Source: Cotesia glomerata
Lineage: Eukaryota; Arthropoda; Insecta; Hymenoptera; Braconidae
Length of the DNA stretch: 64,000 bases
Assembly: GCF_020080835.1 (NCBI RefSeq)
Contig: NC_058163.1
Location: 6,297,318 to 6,361,317, forward strand
Reading direction: 5' to 3'
A model generated the notes under the pieces. That model made no database searches. It saw only the letters and a list, made by a program, of their open reading frames with translations, and was not told where the DNA came from. The position numbers and the translations under genes are program-made. This document shows positions 22,834 through 37,272 of this stretch, piece by piece; position 1 is the first letter of the stretch; the number at the start of each line of letters is the position of its first letter.

Positions 22834-24311
22834 GACAAGTCTAATCATCACGCAGGTTCGACTATAATTTTTAAGATCTACCAAACTCGTAAAATATTCA
22901 GTCAAGGTCATTGGGATCTCTATTGATCTTTCGGTACCCTCACGTATCTGCAGCATTGAAGCTAGAAAGCAAAATCATCAGTCATAAATTACAAGCTAAT
23001 AACAATGTTTCGTTGATCTCCAGGTGAAAAGTATCTGTAAGGCACGTCCAGGTGAGTGAGAAGTCTGCGGTTTAACTGGCCATGAACAAATATACACACA
23101 CATATTTACCAGTTAACAAACAACCCTTTAGCATGGATCACGAAACTCATATGTAGCATTAGTGTACATTGCGATTTCCCCTCGTGCGTCCTGCGATTTT
23201 TTGTGATCATATCCTTCTGCGAGGATGGGTGTGAGCCTTTTCCACAATTGAATCTCGGATTTACCCCATTCCCCGTGATGGTTTCTGATAGGTCCGTAAG
23301 TTTCTTTACCGCACCAAGTCCCGGACTATCAAAATCCAGCTTGCAACTTTACTACTGGCACGCGTACATTTTTAATACATATTCATACTGGCACCAGCCA
23401 CTTTTACCTCTCCTAGTCTATGCAGCCTACCAGAGCACACATAATAGTAACATCCATTTATAAAATTTGTGTCTGTGTGTGTGTATAAGTGTGTGGATGC
23501 ATCTAGGGGAGAGGAACCAGAAGACACGCGTCTAAAAACTGCTTCTGGCGGCTCTTTCTTTTATCCCTAGGCACACATGTCTCTTTTTACTTACCCCCTC
23601 TCTTTGTACCCCATTTCCTCTTGCCACCAGTTTTCTCGCCCCTTTTTGTGGATTCGATACTATTGAACCCCCCAGCGTACTTGGTAGTGTGTGCATGTGT
23701 GTGCCAGTGACCGTTGAGATTTTTATTCAAGCATAGTTTTCACCGGGCAGCAGGCCCGGTGATGCTGACAAGGAGCCAAGTGGATTTTTGTATCCTGCTG
23801 CAGATGAAAAAAAATAATAGAGAGAGAAAGGAACCTCGAAAGTGGGTAAAGACTAAGTGGGATAGCAGATATTTTAGTACGCGTCACTTACTACGAGAGA
23901 CGCTATTATTTATGCATAACGTTTCGGAACTAAATTTAAGGGCTGCTTTTTTATTTTGAATTGTTAGATTTATTTATTTTGAGGATCTCTATTATTTTGA
24001 GTAGGTTCATTAAAACTGTTAGTCTCATATAATTAAGTATAAAAAAGTGATGATTTATTTCAGAAATATCAAGACAAATAGTTTTCGATTAATATGCATT
24101 GTGTATCTTTGTTAGTTTATAAAATCTAAATTGATATTTCCAATCTCAAAATCTACTTCGATCCTACAATTAGCAATTAACAAAATGTTTGATACACAAA
24201 TACAATACTTTATGAAATTTGCTTCTACATTTATTCATAATTATAAAATTAAAATTAACAGGCATGTATTGTAGAATATTTTTCTTAAAAAAAAAAATAG
24301 TTACCTGTTAA
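22834..24311. other. GC-richer intergenic; no gene assigned
   Basis: 22990-23800 is one of the least repetitive parts of the window. It has ORFs of up to 86 codons (23203-23463, 23714-23959) without recognisable domains. It may be single-copy regulatory or intronic DNA. 23950-24310 is AT-rich. Confidence 0.35.
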
Positions 24312-24936
24312 AAAAATTAGTAAAACGGTTGACCCTGAAGGCCATCCCTGCAACTTCCCGCTAACTCCATGACTAAACGCTCAACATTTCACTTATTTTG
24401 TTTTTGAGCTCTTCGAGCTCAAAAGTAAAATTTCTGAGTTATTTTGAGTTCTCCGAGCTCAAAGAGATAGCTTCTTTATGCTTTTGAGCTCTTCGAGCTC
24501 AAAAGTCTGATAGAAGTTTAATAAAACACTATTTTTTGAATTTTCAAACCGCAATAATTTTTAAATGAATGAACCGATTTTTACGAAGTTGATGGCATTC
24601 AACGCAGTTTTTGAAACCTCATAACGGATTTCTAAGTTTAAATCGATCGAACGATGAATTTCGAAGTAATTCCAAAAAACTTTTTTTTTTAATTTTTCGT
24701 TTTTGATAACTCTCGAACGAATCAACCAATTTTGACGGGACTGGTGGCAATCAACGTGGTTTTTCAAACTTAAGAGCGGAATAGTTTTTGGAATTGATCG
24801 GTACAACCGTTTAGAAGTTATTCTAAAAAAACGATTTTTTGAAAATTTTATTTTCGAGATTTCTCAAAATCTAGCGAACTCTTTGGATCGCCACCTATTT
24901 TGATTCGTTCGGTTAAGCTGTTCAAAAGTTATAAGA

Positions 24937-24977
<41 letters not shown>

Positions 24978-25130
24978 TCAGCCGCACGGACACCATCGTG
25001 GGAATAGTCAGGAAAGCTTCCTGTGACCTTAAAACGTCGAGATCTGATGAAAACTCAATTTTCGCAAAACGGGGTGAAACCAATAACTTCCCGAATTTTG
25101 AAAATCTTCGATTTTCTTAGCGGGAAGTTA
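24312..25130 (-). repeat. ~0.8 kb dispersed repeat, copy 3 (-)
   Basis: Reverse orientation. It begins at the TTAGTAAAACGGTTGACCC tail, has GAGCTC hairpins at 24412-24505 and a CA tract at 24944-24975, and ends TTTTCTTAGCGGGAAGTTA. Confidence 0.75.
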
Positions 25131-26054
25131 AAATTTATTTCAATTATGAAATTCGATGTTAAATCGGGTAGGCTAATTTACAAATTTATAATTATAATAA
25201 TTTACATTGTAATGTAATATTACCACAAATAAAAGTATGTTGAAACGCTTAAGTTCCACCAAATAGTAAAAAAAGGAAGTTATTAAAATTAATGATCATT
25301 AAAATACTTGGCTTAGCTACTCTAATAAAGTATTTCTTTTGTACGATCGAATTTTATATTTCAAAGACACCAATTATTTGTGAGGATTGATAAGTTTAGG
25401 GTATAAAACGAAAACTGACGGAAAAAATTTTAAAAGGAACAAAAATACTCTAAGAGGACATTATTTTTTTTTTTGATAACAGCCGAAAATCTCTTCAAAA
25501 AAAAAGTTTCGACTCTTCAATATAGTACTATCAAGTATAATAGTACAAAGAAGCCACGAAAAGGGACGCAAGTAGATCACAACAATTTATCAAATACCTT
25601 AAAAACAATTTGAAGTATAATAACATTGTTGAGAAGTTGGAGTATGATAACTGTTTTTAATATTGTTAATTAAAATTTGTTGTAATTTTTTTTTGTGAAG
25701 AATATAAGAGTTCAAAGAAAACATTTTTTTGACGCTCAAATAAACAAAATGTAATCAAAACTTTGAAAATTTCAGAATATTTAAAAAAACAATCACATCA
25801 ATTCCAAATAGCAATTGCTATACGGAACAACTATTCAATCAATCGCTCTACAAGCGATAACTGTAAACGATTTTTTGCCACTCTCCGGGTCACTTTAAAA
25901 TTAACGAAAATTGAAGCTTCTATTGTTATTTTCTTAAGTTTTAAATTGAAGCTTTTAATTGATATCACATAAATCACAAACTTATTATTTGCGTGAAAAT
26001 CAGGACATAGCTTGATTAGTTGAATAAATATTTTTTTTATTTTATTTATACTAA
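25131..26054. other. AT-rich intergenic; no gene seen
   Basis: No long ORF or clear repeat. The 69- and 75-codon ORFs overlapping at 25763-26058 are AT-biased chance frames on opposite strands. Confidence 0.4.
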
Positions 26055-26865
26055 TCAACAGACTCGATAGAGTCTGGCGCCAAGTTCCGTTCTCAAGCCA
26101 AACTACCGAGTGTGTATATACCGTAAGCAGAACGGTTTTTTGAGGTTACAAATTTTTTTTCAAATTTATTTTGATTTTTTTTTTATATGATATTTTATAA
26201 TAGTAGTTCATGCTTTTTATTACGCGTATTACTTGATTATTATCAATTATCTTTATAATTTCTATTTAAAATTATTAAAAATAATCAGCACAAACTATAG
26301 CGACCCAGATTTTTAGATTTTAACTTTTTTCTTATGTAAAAAGCGGACGGCCAGAGACTAAATAATATAAGGATGCATGCTAATCTTATAATAGATGGAA
26401 AACTACAGTGAAAAAAAGATATTTGACAGCTTGCAATTACACATGCCAGGCAGCGCAAGAATAACTTTTACATGAACTATAGCTTAAAGAGGATAGTTTA
26501 CCACCGGAAATGTATTAAATTAAAATTGTCAATTTTCATTATAATTACAAAAAATACTGAAATCCGTACAAAAACAGTTTCACTGTAAAAAAATCGCGCC
26601 AAGTCCACGTTCATAAGACTATTAAGAAAAAAAAATTTTATTTCTATACAAAAAGATATAAAATAAAAAATTAAAAAATCCAAGTAACCGATATGGTTGT
26701 ATATGATTTTCGGAAATTAAAAAAAATTTTGTTGTAAATTTAAAAACTAAAAGAAACAATTTTGAAACGTACTTGGTGTGCGTCATTGTGTACTTCAATT
26801 TTTTTTAAAAGTCCTAGGAGATAGATTTTAGGAATTTCATAAAAAGTGTTTCTTTTAATGTTGAA
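26055..26865 (+). repeat. Solo arm of the receptor-bearing foldback element
   Basis: Begins with a diverged form of the terminus (AGAGTCTGGCGCCAAGTTCC), follows the left-arm sequence to about 26500, then continues with one half of the 10808-11338 palindrome and part of its loop. The order and orientation match the reverse complement of about 11030-11875. It is a truncated copy without cargo. Confidence 0.7.
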
Positions 26866-26869
26866 GTCG

Positions 26870-27025
26870 TTTACAAGCTTCAACTGTCGCTAAAATTTTT
26901 TTTTGCGACTTTTACTCCACTCAGCGGACGTTTGTCGAATTAAAAAATAATTCGACTTATCTATAGCGTATTTTAGCAGCCGTGCAGAAATGTAGAGACA
27001 GATAGAGAGAGAGAAGTTACTTTTC
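26870..27025. repeat. Dispersed repeat shared with 44620-44770
   Basis: The segment including GTAGAGACAGATAGAGAGAG is similar to the reverse complement of 44620-44770. Its boundaries are uncertain. Confidence 0.4.
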
Positions 27026-27119
27026 GATACTAGTACGAGGTAAATTAACTAAACTATAGAGTGTTAGTTATCGTATTCGTTGCGCCCTCTGTGTGTTGCT
27101 TGAAAATCCAACTTTCACG

Positions 27120-27240
27120 GTTGATATGTCAAAAAGGTACTTGTTTTATCACTTTGGATCAAAAGGGTACTTTTTTTTATCACCTTGGATCAAAAGGGTA
27201 CTTTTTTAGAAATTCGGATCAAAAGGGCATTATAAAGGTT
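27120..27240 (+). repeat. Imperfect tandem repeat (GGATCAAAAGGGTAC)
   Basis: Three to four units of about 30 bp built on GGATCAAAAGGGTACTTTTT. An ORF across it merely repeats the peptide DQKGTFF-like word. Confidence 0.5.
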
Positions 27241-27404
27241 TTTTCATAAAAATTAAATTACGTCTTTATCGACACGAGCAATATGCATGAGAATAAAAAA
27301 AAATTGAGAAAAAAATTTATAGTTTAAAGTAAACGGTTTTTTACTTGTATTGAAAAAAACTAAAAAATAAAAAGATACCCTTTTGAAAATCAGCTCCTCA
27401 TCTA

Positions 27405-27476
27405 TACTCACAAATATAGGTATACAAATACATGGAGTGATCATATACTGGTACGTGATCATATATTGGGGCTTTT
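27405..27476 (+). mobile_element. Fragment of the MITE that interrupts the Copia element
   Basis: TACATGGAGTGATCATATAC and the following 40 bp are almost identical to the right arm of the insertion at 60638-60763. The left arm is missing here. Confidence 0.6.
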
Positions 27477-27479
27477 ACC

Positions 27480-28886
27480 TTAAATTTTAGAACATTTATC
27501 AGAAAATAACATCAAGCCGACTTTTTTAATAGTACTTATTAACTCGATCCACCACAAAGCAAGTGAAAGCTCTGAATTATCTTTCGCCATCTATCGGATT
27601 AATTTGAAACAAACAAAAATTAAAATTTCTAATAATTCTTGTACTGAATATAATTTTCTATCAAACAAACTATAATTTATTTTTCATATTCAAAATCAGA
27701 ATATTAAATTGTTAAACAAATATTTTTATCTCTCCCCTTATCTATAAAATATTAATAAATTGAAGAAAAGGTTAATTTTTCGGTTACAACCAATTATTAG
27801 AGTATCTATGATCCAAAATATCTGCAGATGACACAACTCTGAGTGGTTGAGATACAGTTGATCCTTTTGGCAAAATATAACACAAAGAGTGAACTCCGCC
27901 CCCGCTCGTGTGAGGCACGCGCCGATCCTGAAAATAAGGGGAACCACACCTGCCCCCACGGCTCATTGTGGCTAGGGGGCATCATCCCCCTGGGTCTAAA
28001 ATGAGACAGAGGTCTGCTCTGCTTAGTAATGCTAGTAAAATACCAAAACTCTTCTTTCTATACACACATATCTAGACACAACACATGGATCGAACTTTTC
28101 TAGTGTGTGGTACACACTTTGAAATCGTTCGGCCTACTCGGCATCTGTCGGAATCTCGTATGTTTGGGGATGCGACGATTCGGGGCTTGGTATTATTTGA
28201 AGGGTCGACCGAGAGCTCAGATCTATGGAGGGTGAACTAACGATAAGTTATTATTGGTATTGTGTATTAAAGCTTTCATGGGCAGATATACAGTACCGTT
28301 CGGTACTGTTCAGGAACTAGTGTGTGTATACAGGCATGTGCGAGCACTCACGCACATGTGCTGGACCAAATAAAGGCATGTGTAACTTCCAGGTGTCAAT
28401 AAATTCCCTTTAACAATCATCATCATCATCTTCTACTAATTTTAATGATTTTTTAACTACTTTAGAGATATTTTAATGAAAATGTGCTGTTTAAAAAGAT
28501 ACGAGACTGTTTATCTGAAAATTTAAGTATTTAATAAAGAAAATTATATAAAAAATAATTTTTATCACAGAGTAACCTTTTTAAAAAATTGCATCAATAT
28601 TTTTTTTTTGTTGTCAATTTTTACAAGTAACATTTTTTGATAAATTTTTTTTTATAATTATTTATGTGTTAGTCAATCCTAAAAATATTGTATACTATAT
28701 AAATAACATTAAAATAAATAATTTTTATTTTAATTACACATTTAGTAAAATAACTTGCAAGAAAAGTTTTAGACATTAATGTGAGAAAATTCGAATGATT
28801 TTTTGATAAAATCATTGTAAATTAATATTTTTTTCAAAATATACATTAAAGAATGAAAAATTTTCTGTAACTAATTATTTAAATAA
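27480..28886. other. Intergenic; GC-richer core, no gene assigned
   Basis: 27880-28400 is GC-richer and shows no visible repeat. Overlapping ORFs of 60-73 codons have no recognisable domain. The rest is AT-rich. Confidence 0.35.
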
Positions 28887-29345
28887 CTAGCTGTTACTCG
28901 CCCGCTCCAATTTCAAATTCTGTTCCCTGTACAAATTGCAAATTCTGTCGAATTGGCATGTATCTTATGTCCATGTAATTATTTTTGCTTAATATTCATT
29001 AATTTTTAATGTACAACATTATAACATTCCCGTGTCTTTCTTACAAAAATGAATAATAATTGGTATGGAAAAAAAAAATTGCCTAGAATATAAACATAAT
29101 CAATAGAATTAAAAAATTAATTTTAAACAAATGGCAATCGAATAGAATATATTTAGTTACAATAAAAATTCATTATTTTCAAGTCAAAAAAATATAGGTT
29201 CCGGATAAGTATCACCAACATATGATATACTTAAATCTTTTCCGAAACAAGTTGCATCTTATGGTATAAGTATTATTCCGATCAGTTCAGTAGTTTTCGA
29301 AGTATAACCGAACAAAAAAACTGGCTCTCCATTTATTAGTATCGA
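28887..29345 (-). mobile_element. Helitron-like non-autonomous element, copy 2 (-)
   Basis: In reverse orientation it begins TCGATACTAATAAATGGAGA and ends with GGAGCGGGCGAGTAACAG and CTAG at 28887-28890. The ends and several interior blocks match copy 1, but it lacks the nested repeat. Confidence 0.6.
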
Positions 29346-31094
29346 TTAAACTATTTTTAATATACTTGTTATTTAAAATAATTAATTATGTCAATTTTGT
29401 AATAATACTGTTATTATTGATCTTAAATGCTATAGATTTTCAAAATATAGTGCAAAATATTGAATTATATTTTATAAAAAGTAAGCTTATATTTAAAAAA
29501 AATGGATTTAAAAATAATTTATATGAAAACTTGTTGATTAACTTGTATATTTTTAATTTTAGCAGAAATATTCTTTCGCTAGACCTTACTACTTATCGTA
29601 CTTATTACCTTAAATTTATTAGTATGAAATATATTAGAGATCAAAAAGCAGTTACATTTTATTGCATGATAATGAAATTTCTTAAAATAATTATTTTCCG
29701 ATATTAATTAATTAATTAATTGTATAAAATAATTGTAGATTTTCAATATATAGAGTTATAATACATTTAAAGATTGCAATATCGAACGTTGATCTCAAAT
29801 TTGCTGGTGAATATATAGCATACATATAAATATAGATATATGTATGTTGTAGGTTATAGTCATCAGATATCTTAACTATATGCGTTGCGACACTGCTTTC
29901 ACTGTTCTGAAGATCACAACTACGATTATAAGTATTTCAAAGAGTGTCAGACAATAAATTACCGAGTGAAATTAAATTTTAATTTTACTATCTTTGTAAT
30001 TATAGTTAACAATGGCAAACATAATGACAATAAATAATTTATGCAATTGTTGTCAAGGAAAAATTAAATTTTAACAATTTTAAATTGATTTGTATTATAA
30101 GACCCCACTTTGTAAAACAAGTGAAAATTTTTTTTTTTTTTTTGTAATTTCAGGAGGTTATTTTTTTTTTATTTGTTGATTAGTTAAATTTTTTATAAAA
30201 AAAAAGAAGAAACAATCAGCATATTCAACTGCCGTCTTTGATCCCAAATACGAGAGAATAATAATGTATGCATATTGTAATTGGACAGGAATGAAACCCC
30301 AACAAAGGTCTAATTGCAAAACTTGAAGAATATCGCCTCAAGTATCCAGGTGCGTTGCGAATAATAAGAATTTGTCTTGAAGTATGTTAGCGCGGTGTAT
30401 TGTGAATTCTTATGCTTATAACGACAATCTGGGTACTTGACGAGAGCTTGCTGACAAAAATCCTCATTTCATTTTCTATAATCCTCTCAGTCATAATTAA
30501 CGATATTAGTCATAAATACATATAGCCGCTTACTAATCAGCATAATTTTAATAAATTTGTTAGAAGGATTTTATTTTAAAAATTTATACCTTCAAATTTT
30601 TTGTCTACTTACTAAGTTTATAAAAATACAAGAATTAATTTTTTATTTATTTATCTATTTATTTTTTTTTTTTTGATAAAACATAGTTATGATTAGCTTT
30701 AAAAAGTAGCTCAATAGAGCCACCCAGGAATGTGGAATAAAATGTAACTAATAGCGCCATCTATCAGTATATTCGAAAACCTTGACGTATTTTTACATCC
30801 AAGACTTTTTTGTAGAAAGGATAAATTTATCAAATGGAATGTTAAAGGTGCTACTAGTGACATTGTCCAAAAAAGAGTAATTTTGGAAAAATTTTTAAAA
30901 GAAAACTATTGTAGCGATTATTTTGAAAATGACAATTAATTAATCAAAAAAAAAATTTTTTTGATGTGCTCAGCAATAATTTTTCTTTTTATAACAGTGT
31001 ATTGTCTGTATTATTTATATGTATATTTATATGTATACATCATTACTGTCAGGTACGATTTAATGTGATCAAACGTTTGAATTTTGAATTTTTG
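29346..31094. other. AT-rich intergenic; no gene supported
   Basis: A 113-codon ORF (29366-29707) is composed mostly of I, L, F, K, N and Y and reflects base composition. I see no domain in it. The remainder has no structure that I can name. Confidence 0.4.
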
Positions 31095-31286
31095 CACAGT
31101 AAAAAATTTTTCGTCATTGTCCAAAGACTAAAAATGTTTATGTAGAACATTACACTTTGATGTGTAGATTTTCATATTCTCATGTGTTGATTTAACACAC
31201 TAGAATGTTGAATTAACATTATTTTGTGTTAAAACAGTCTGTAACACAAATATTTGTGTAAACTTGTCGAAAATTGTTTTACTGTG
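31095..31286. mobile_element. MITE, CACAGTAAAAAATTTT family, copy 2
   Basis: Left CACAGTAAAAAATTTTTCGT, right a diverged complement ending TTTTACTGTG. The interior has TGTGTTGATTTAACACAC hairpins like copies 1 and 3. Confidence 0.7.
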
Positions 31287-31359
31287 TGACGATAATAGAG
31301 CATACTTTCGTACTCACGCTTAAGGCACGCAAGAATAAGAAAAATTTGAAGAAATGGCA

Positions 31360-32286
31360 CTTGTGTAAAAAAAAATCGTCTTAAAATTGTCGTTCGTTTA
31401 ATATCTTAAACGTGACACAAACTAAGACTATTTTAAGACTCTTTTAAGACGCCAAAAAAAAAAAATTCCGAGAGCAGATTTTTGAAAATTTGGTTCTCGA
31501 ATTTGTTGTGAAAATTAATTTTTAGACATATTTTAGAAGATTTTACGGCTTTCTAGCCGTAATATTTTTGAGTAAGATGTTTTTAAATTGAATTTAAAAT
31601 TGTTAAAAAATTATTATCTGACAATTTTAAGACTTTTTTAAGACGTTCCGTTTTAATGTTCCGGGGCTCTGTCGCTGTTAGCCCATCTTAAAATAGTCTA
31701 AATTTTTAAGATTTTTTTAAAAATAATTTTAAGACAGTTTAAAGACGCTCCATAATAATTTTCTGGAGCTGTCACGGTGATATCATCTTAAAATAGCCTA
31801 AAAATTTTTTAATAATTATTTTGATTTTTTTAAGACTATTTTAAGATTTTTTCAAGACGATTTTAAGATTTTTTTAAGACTACTTTAAGATTTAAGTCTT
31901 AAAATAATTTTTAAATAGTCTTAAAAAAATCTTAAAAAAATATTTAGATTATTTTAAGATGAGCTAACAGCGACAGAGCCCCGGAACATTAAAACGGAAC
32001 GTCTTAAAAAAGTCTTAAAATTGTCAGATAATAATTTTTTAACAATTTTAAATTCAATTTAAAAACATCTTACTCAAAAATATTGCGGTTAGAAAGTCGT
32101 AAAATCGTCTAAAAATTAAATTTTACAACAAATTCGACAACAAAATTTTCAAAAATCTGCTCTCGGAATTTTTTTTTTTGGGGTCTTAAAAGAGTCTTAA
32201 AATAGTCTTAGTTTGTGTCACGTTTAAGATCTTAAACGAACGACGATTTTAAGAGAATTTTAAGACGATTTTTTTTTTTACACGGG
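31360..32286. mobile_element. Foldback element, CCCGTGTAAAAA ends, copy 2
   Basis: The left end is a slightly mutated CTTGTGTAAAAAAAAA and the right end is TTTTTTTTTACACGGG. It is almost one continuous palindrome: for example AGACTATTTTAAGACTC (left) and GAGTCTTAAAATAGTC (right). The interior is packed with TTTTAAGAC / GTCTTAAAA repeats. There is no ORF. Confidence 0.75.
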
Positions 32287-33744
32287 CAGTTTTAACCAAA
32301 TTTGGAGATTTTATTAGAAAAATTTAATTTTTGGCATGCAATAATTACAATTTTCAAGTAATCAAAAACCTAAAGGGTCATATTTTTTACTATAATGAAT
32401 AGCTTTTTTAGATGGCTGTCACTTGAAAACTATTTGACATAAACTATTAGAAAATGCAAGACAAAATTCAATTATTTTGAAAATTTTACTCTATGGTAGC
32501 CCTTAAAATCGTAAACCAGAAGCATCTGTCAAATGTAATCGTCTCTTACTAATTTAAAATCAAACAAAGATCCCGAGCTTAATTTTTTCTTTTTTTTTGC
32601 TTTAGCTATAAAATAATACGCTATAGCTTGAGCGGAAGTAAATGAAAGGAGGGCGTTAATATTAGAAAAAAATTTAAGCATGTTTGACGTATGATTCTCA
32701 ATCATTCAATAAAGAACCGTTGGAAAAATAATAAAAGTATTCGAAACTACTGAAGATATTTGAACCAACTGATGTATTTATTGAAAACATCTATAAATTT
32801 TATTGATTTCACAACAAAAATGAAATAAAAGTTCAAATTTTACTCTTAATCTGATGAGAGTTACTAATAAAGCTTCTCATATGTTGCAAAATAATTTTTT
32901 TAAAGTGTATTTTGATTAAGCATTGATTATTGATTATTAACAGAGTCTTATGCAATAAGAAAAAAAATTATTTAAAGATCAGTGTTGAAAAGCAGATTCG
33001 TTAACTTCTAAACCAAATAATGAGTAACTGATTTTCCGTATGTGCATACTGTAAGACACATAATCTGGTAGCTGTATGTACGTACAAATGTACAAGTGAA
33101 CTTTTTCGGAATTGAGAATACAGTGACGCATATAAGGAATCACATTGTCCATCTTTGGTGTTCTAGGATATATTCCAGGTTGGTGTATTGGCCACGACAA
33201 TGAGATAGACAGTTGACAGAACTGGACTCCCCAGACGCTGGGGGGAACGGTGAAAAAAGAGAGAAAAGAATAATGGAAAAATAAAAAACCGACGGAACGA
33301 ACGAACAAATCAAGAATAAAACCACATTGTTATATCGAACAGTGTGCACCTTCTTCGCCAGCTGTGGTCCATCTATGTACTCGTTCAAAAGAGTGTGCTT
33401 CTATACTGAGTGTACATAGCTGTACTGGATGCTGACTACTAGGACAGCTGATGGCACGTGCCCTGTGCAGGAGAATATGCACCGTCGAGACCGTAGAGGA
33501 CATCGATATCCATACTAATGTACTAACAAACTCGAATAGCTCGGGAATTCAACATCGGGGGAGGAATTTCATGCTCCAACTATTATAATGCTGATGCAAT
33601 GCTCTTCATAGAAAATAACAAACTTTTACTATATTATAGAATACGAATCCTGAATTACTACAAAGTAAATTTAGATTGAATTGGAAAAAAAATTTTTCAC
33701 GTGGGTTGATCATTGATTTACATTCATACAGAAATTTTTGCATT
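32287..33744. other. Intergenic; no gene assigned
   Basis: 33000-33560 is GC-richer and without visible repeats. A 109-codon minus-strand ORF (32979-33308) has no recognisable domain. Confidence 0.35.
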
Positions 33745-34340
33745 ACAGCATATGAATATAACCATCATATGTGTAATTTTTACAGCCATTGTGCGTATAA
33801 ATGATTACCTAACTCCAACAACGACGAAACACAGACATTGGTGATTGTAAGGTATATTTGTGGCTTAATATGTGGTTAAATACTCGGACTTTATTATCTA
33901 AATCTTTCTCATGTAGAGCAAAACTGTCTGTTTAAGTAGCAATCTGTTTACACCCCCGTAAAAGGGGCGGGTAGCTGATTTGGTGTGACTTCTGTGGTCT
34001 AGTCTAGTTCTTAAAGTTCATGGTCTTCTAGCGCTTGTTATTTGTTGGGTATTTACTCGTGTATTGATTAAGAACAAAAGACAGTTAATAATTTTCTGTT
34101 GGTCAGTAATTAAACTGTCACATTTCGCCTACATCCTACACTCTGACCTGATATTTTATTGCACATAGGAAAAAATTTTTGTGTGAAAATCCCCATTGAA
34201 AGTTTCGTTCGATCAGATTACCGTTTTATTTCATTGATGTAAACATTAATTATTGCGATATACACTCGACGGTCTATCAGTGCGTTGTAATCATTCTAAT
34301 TGAGTGATATAACCAGTTTTTTTTGCTGATTTATTAAGTC

Positions 34341-35294
<954 letters not shown>

Positions 35295-35450
35295 AAAAAA
35301 CATTGGTACAGTCGATAAACTGTTAGAAAAACGGAAAAAAATTAAATAGCTTAGACTGTTGCACCTGTTTATAATTAAAATAATCAAATTAATTCTGATG
35401 TAATTGCTTTCTCCAGACAAAATAATTTAATTAAATTTTACATTACAAGG

Positions 35451-37236
35451 CATAATTAATGATAGATTTTCATGATTATATCTAAATGTTTAATTGTATA
35501 ATTGAGTGATATGATAAATATAAATTAATGATTCAATAAGTAATATTAAAGAAATGAACATCACTATTGTTGACAACGTCAGAAAAAAAGAAAACAACAC
35601 TAAAATATTAAACAAAAATTGCATAGCTTAATCATGTTATTAAAAACTAGAAAATTTACTTAATCCGTCATCTTGACACCAATAACTTTTTTCTAACATT
35701 TCAATATCAATTTAGTTTTATTTTTCTAGCACTTATTTATTTGTGAGTCATAACACAGCTGAATAAACCCAGCTTAGACATTTCAAGTGTTAGTTCAATA
35801 CTGTTCTTAGTCCATAAGTAAGTTATTCTTGATTTTTATCTAAATATATTAGAAATTGTATAGCAATATATGATATTGATAGAAATAATTATCACCAAAT
35901 TCCTCAAGCTTGCCGAAACAAGCTAGTGTTTTCACAAAAGAGAAACATTTTCGGCAAAATCTAAGTGTTAATACATTTAATGGGTAATTAGACCAAATTA
36001 TGGACTATCTGATTAGACAAGTCTGCAGTCAATTACAATCAAATCAGGAAATCATCAATTGGAACTAGTCCAACAAAATAGCAAGAAGATAAACCAGTTC
36101 CGATGATTTCGCAGTCTAAATTCATAATTTAATATTCTCGAACCAGAATGTCCAAGTTCCAGGCTCCAGTTTCCAGGTGGTGCGTGATGAAGGCGCGTGT
36201 CCAGACCAGTACGGGATAAAGGGCAGGTGAGCCCCCTGCATTGTCAATCTCTAGCTTTGCTTTCAGAACATAATAGTTCATGGTCGTCACCCCGCGGTCC
36301 CTGGATGTATTGAGTGCCGTCATACTAAAATTTTTCTGCTATTGTCGGGGTTCTTTATACTTGGTACTTGCGCGCGCAACGTGGAGGTACCAATCTTACA
36401 AACTGTAGCTGACGGATAGTGGATTCTGGGGAACTTTATGGTAGAGAAGGGCACGATTTTCGGGGATAGAGGGGTTACAATGGGACAAGGATACCTTTAT
36501 AAATGTATGGTGCATAATGAGGATATGTGTACTATACAGTATGTACTGCAAGAGAGGTATCCCGTGAGCTTCAAAAGGGGAACAGGACCAAACTACTCAC
36601 CTAGCATAAGCGCACTTCTATTGTATTCATTCGAGGCAGGTGATGACAACGGTTGAACCACGCGACTACTTTGTAATGGTTCTCATTATTTTTAGTTTCA
36701 TTTGTCGTTGGTTATTCTCTTTCGATGATTACTTTCAGTTTTGTGATCATGAATGCTGATGATTCATGATACACGATGATTTTTTTAAGGATTCTAAGTA
36801 ATAATGAAGTAATTTCTTGATTATGATGATATGAATGAGATTTTGGAAATGCGAAAAATTGATCGGGTTACTTTCAGCAAATTCTGGAGCTCATTAGAAA
36901 TGTTTGAAAATAAAAATATTTGGTTTGAAAAGAACTTGAATGGAATGAAAACACAGACTGTATTAAATTGCGTAATTTGAATTTCAAAAAATCGAATAAT
37001 TCTTTTGGGAGAAATTGAAAAGAATAAGGTGAATAATTTGAAAAAAGCTTTGACTAAACAGGTGTTCTAGTAAGAGTATGTAATAAAGAAGAAAGAATAT
37101 GCACCAGACCTTTTGCAGGTAGCTTGGCAACGTCGTTTCTTTGTCATCTTGCTTAGAAAAATGTATATGTATTGATATATATTTACCTGGCTTATATGTA
37201 GGGAGATATAGTGTTTGATCTAAAATGCAAATCCCG

Positions 37237-37272
<36 letters not shown>

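Noticed and set aside
29366..29707. 113-codon ORF
   Set aside because: Composition follows AT bias (I, L, F, K, N, Y) with no recognisable motif.
32979..33308. 109-codon minus-strand ORF in a GC-richer stretch
   Set aside because: No domain recognised, no splice context and an overlapping second frame of similar length; not supported as a gene.
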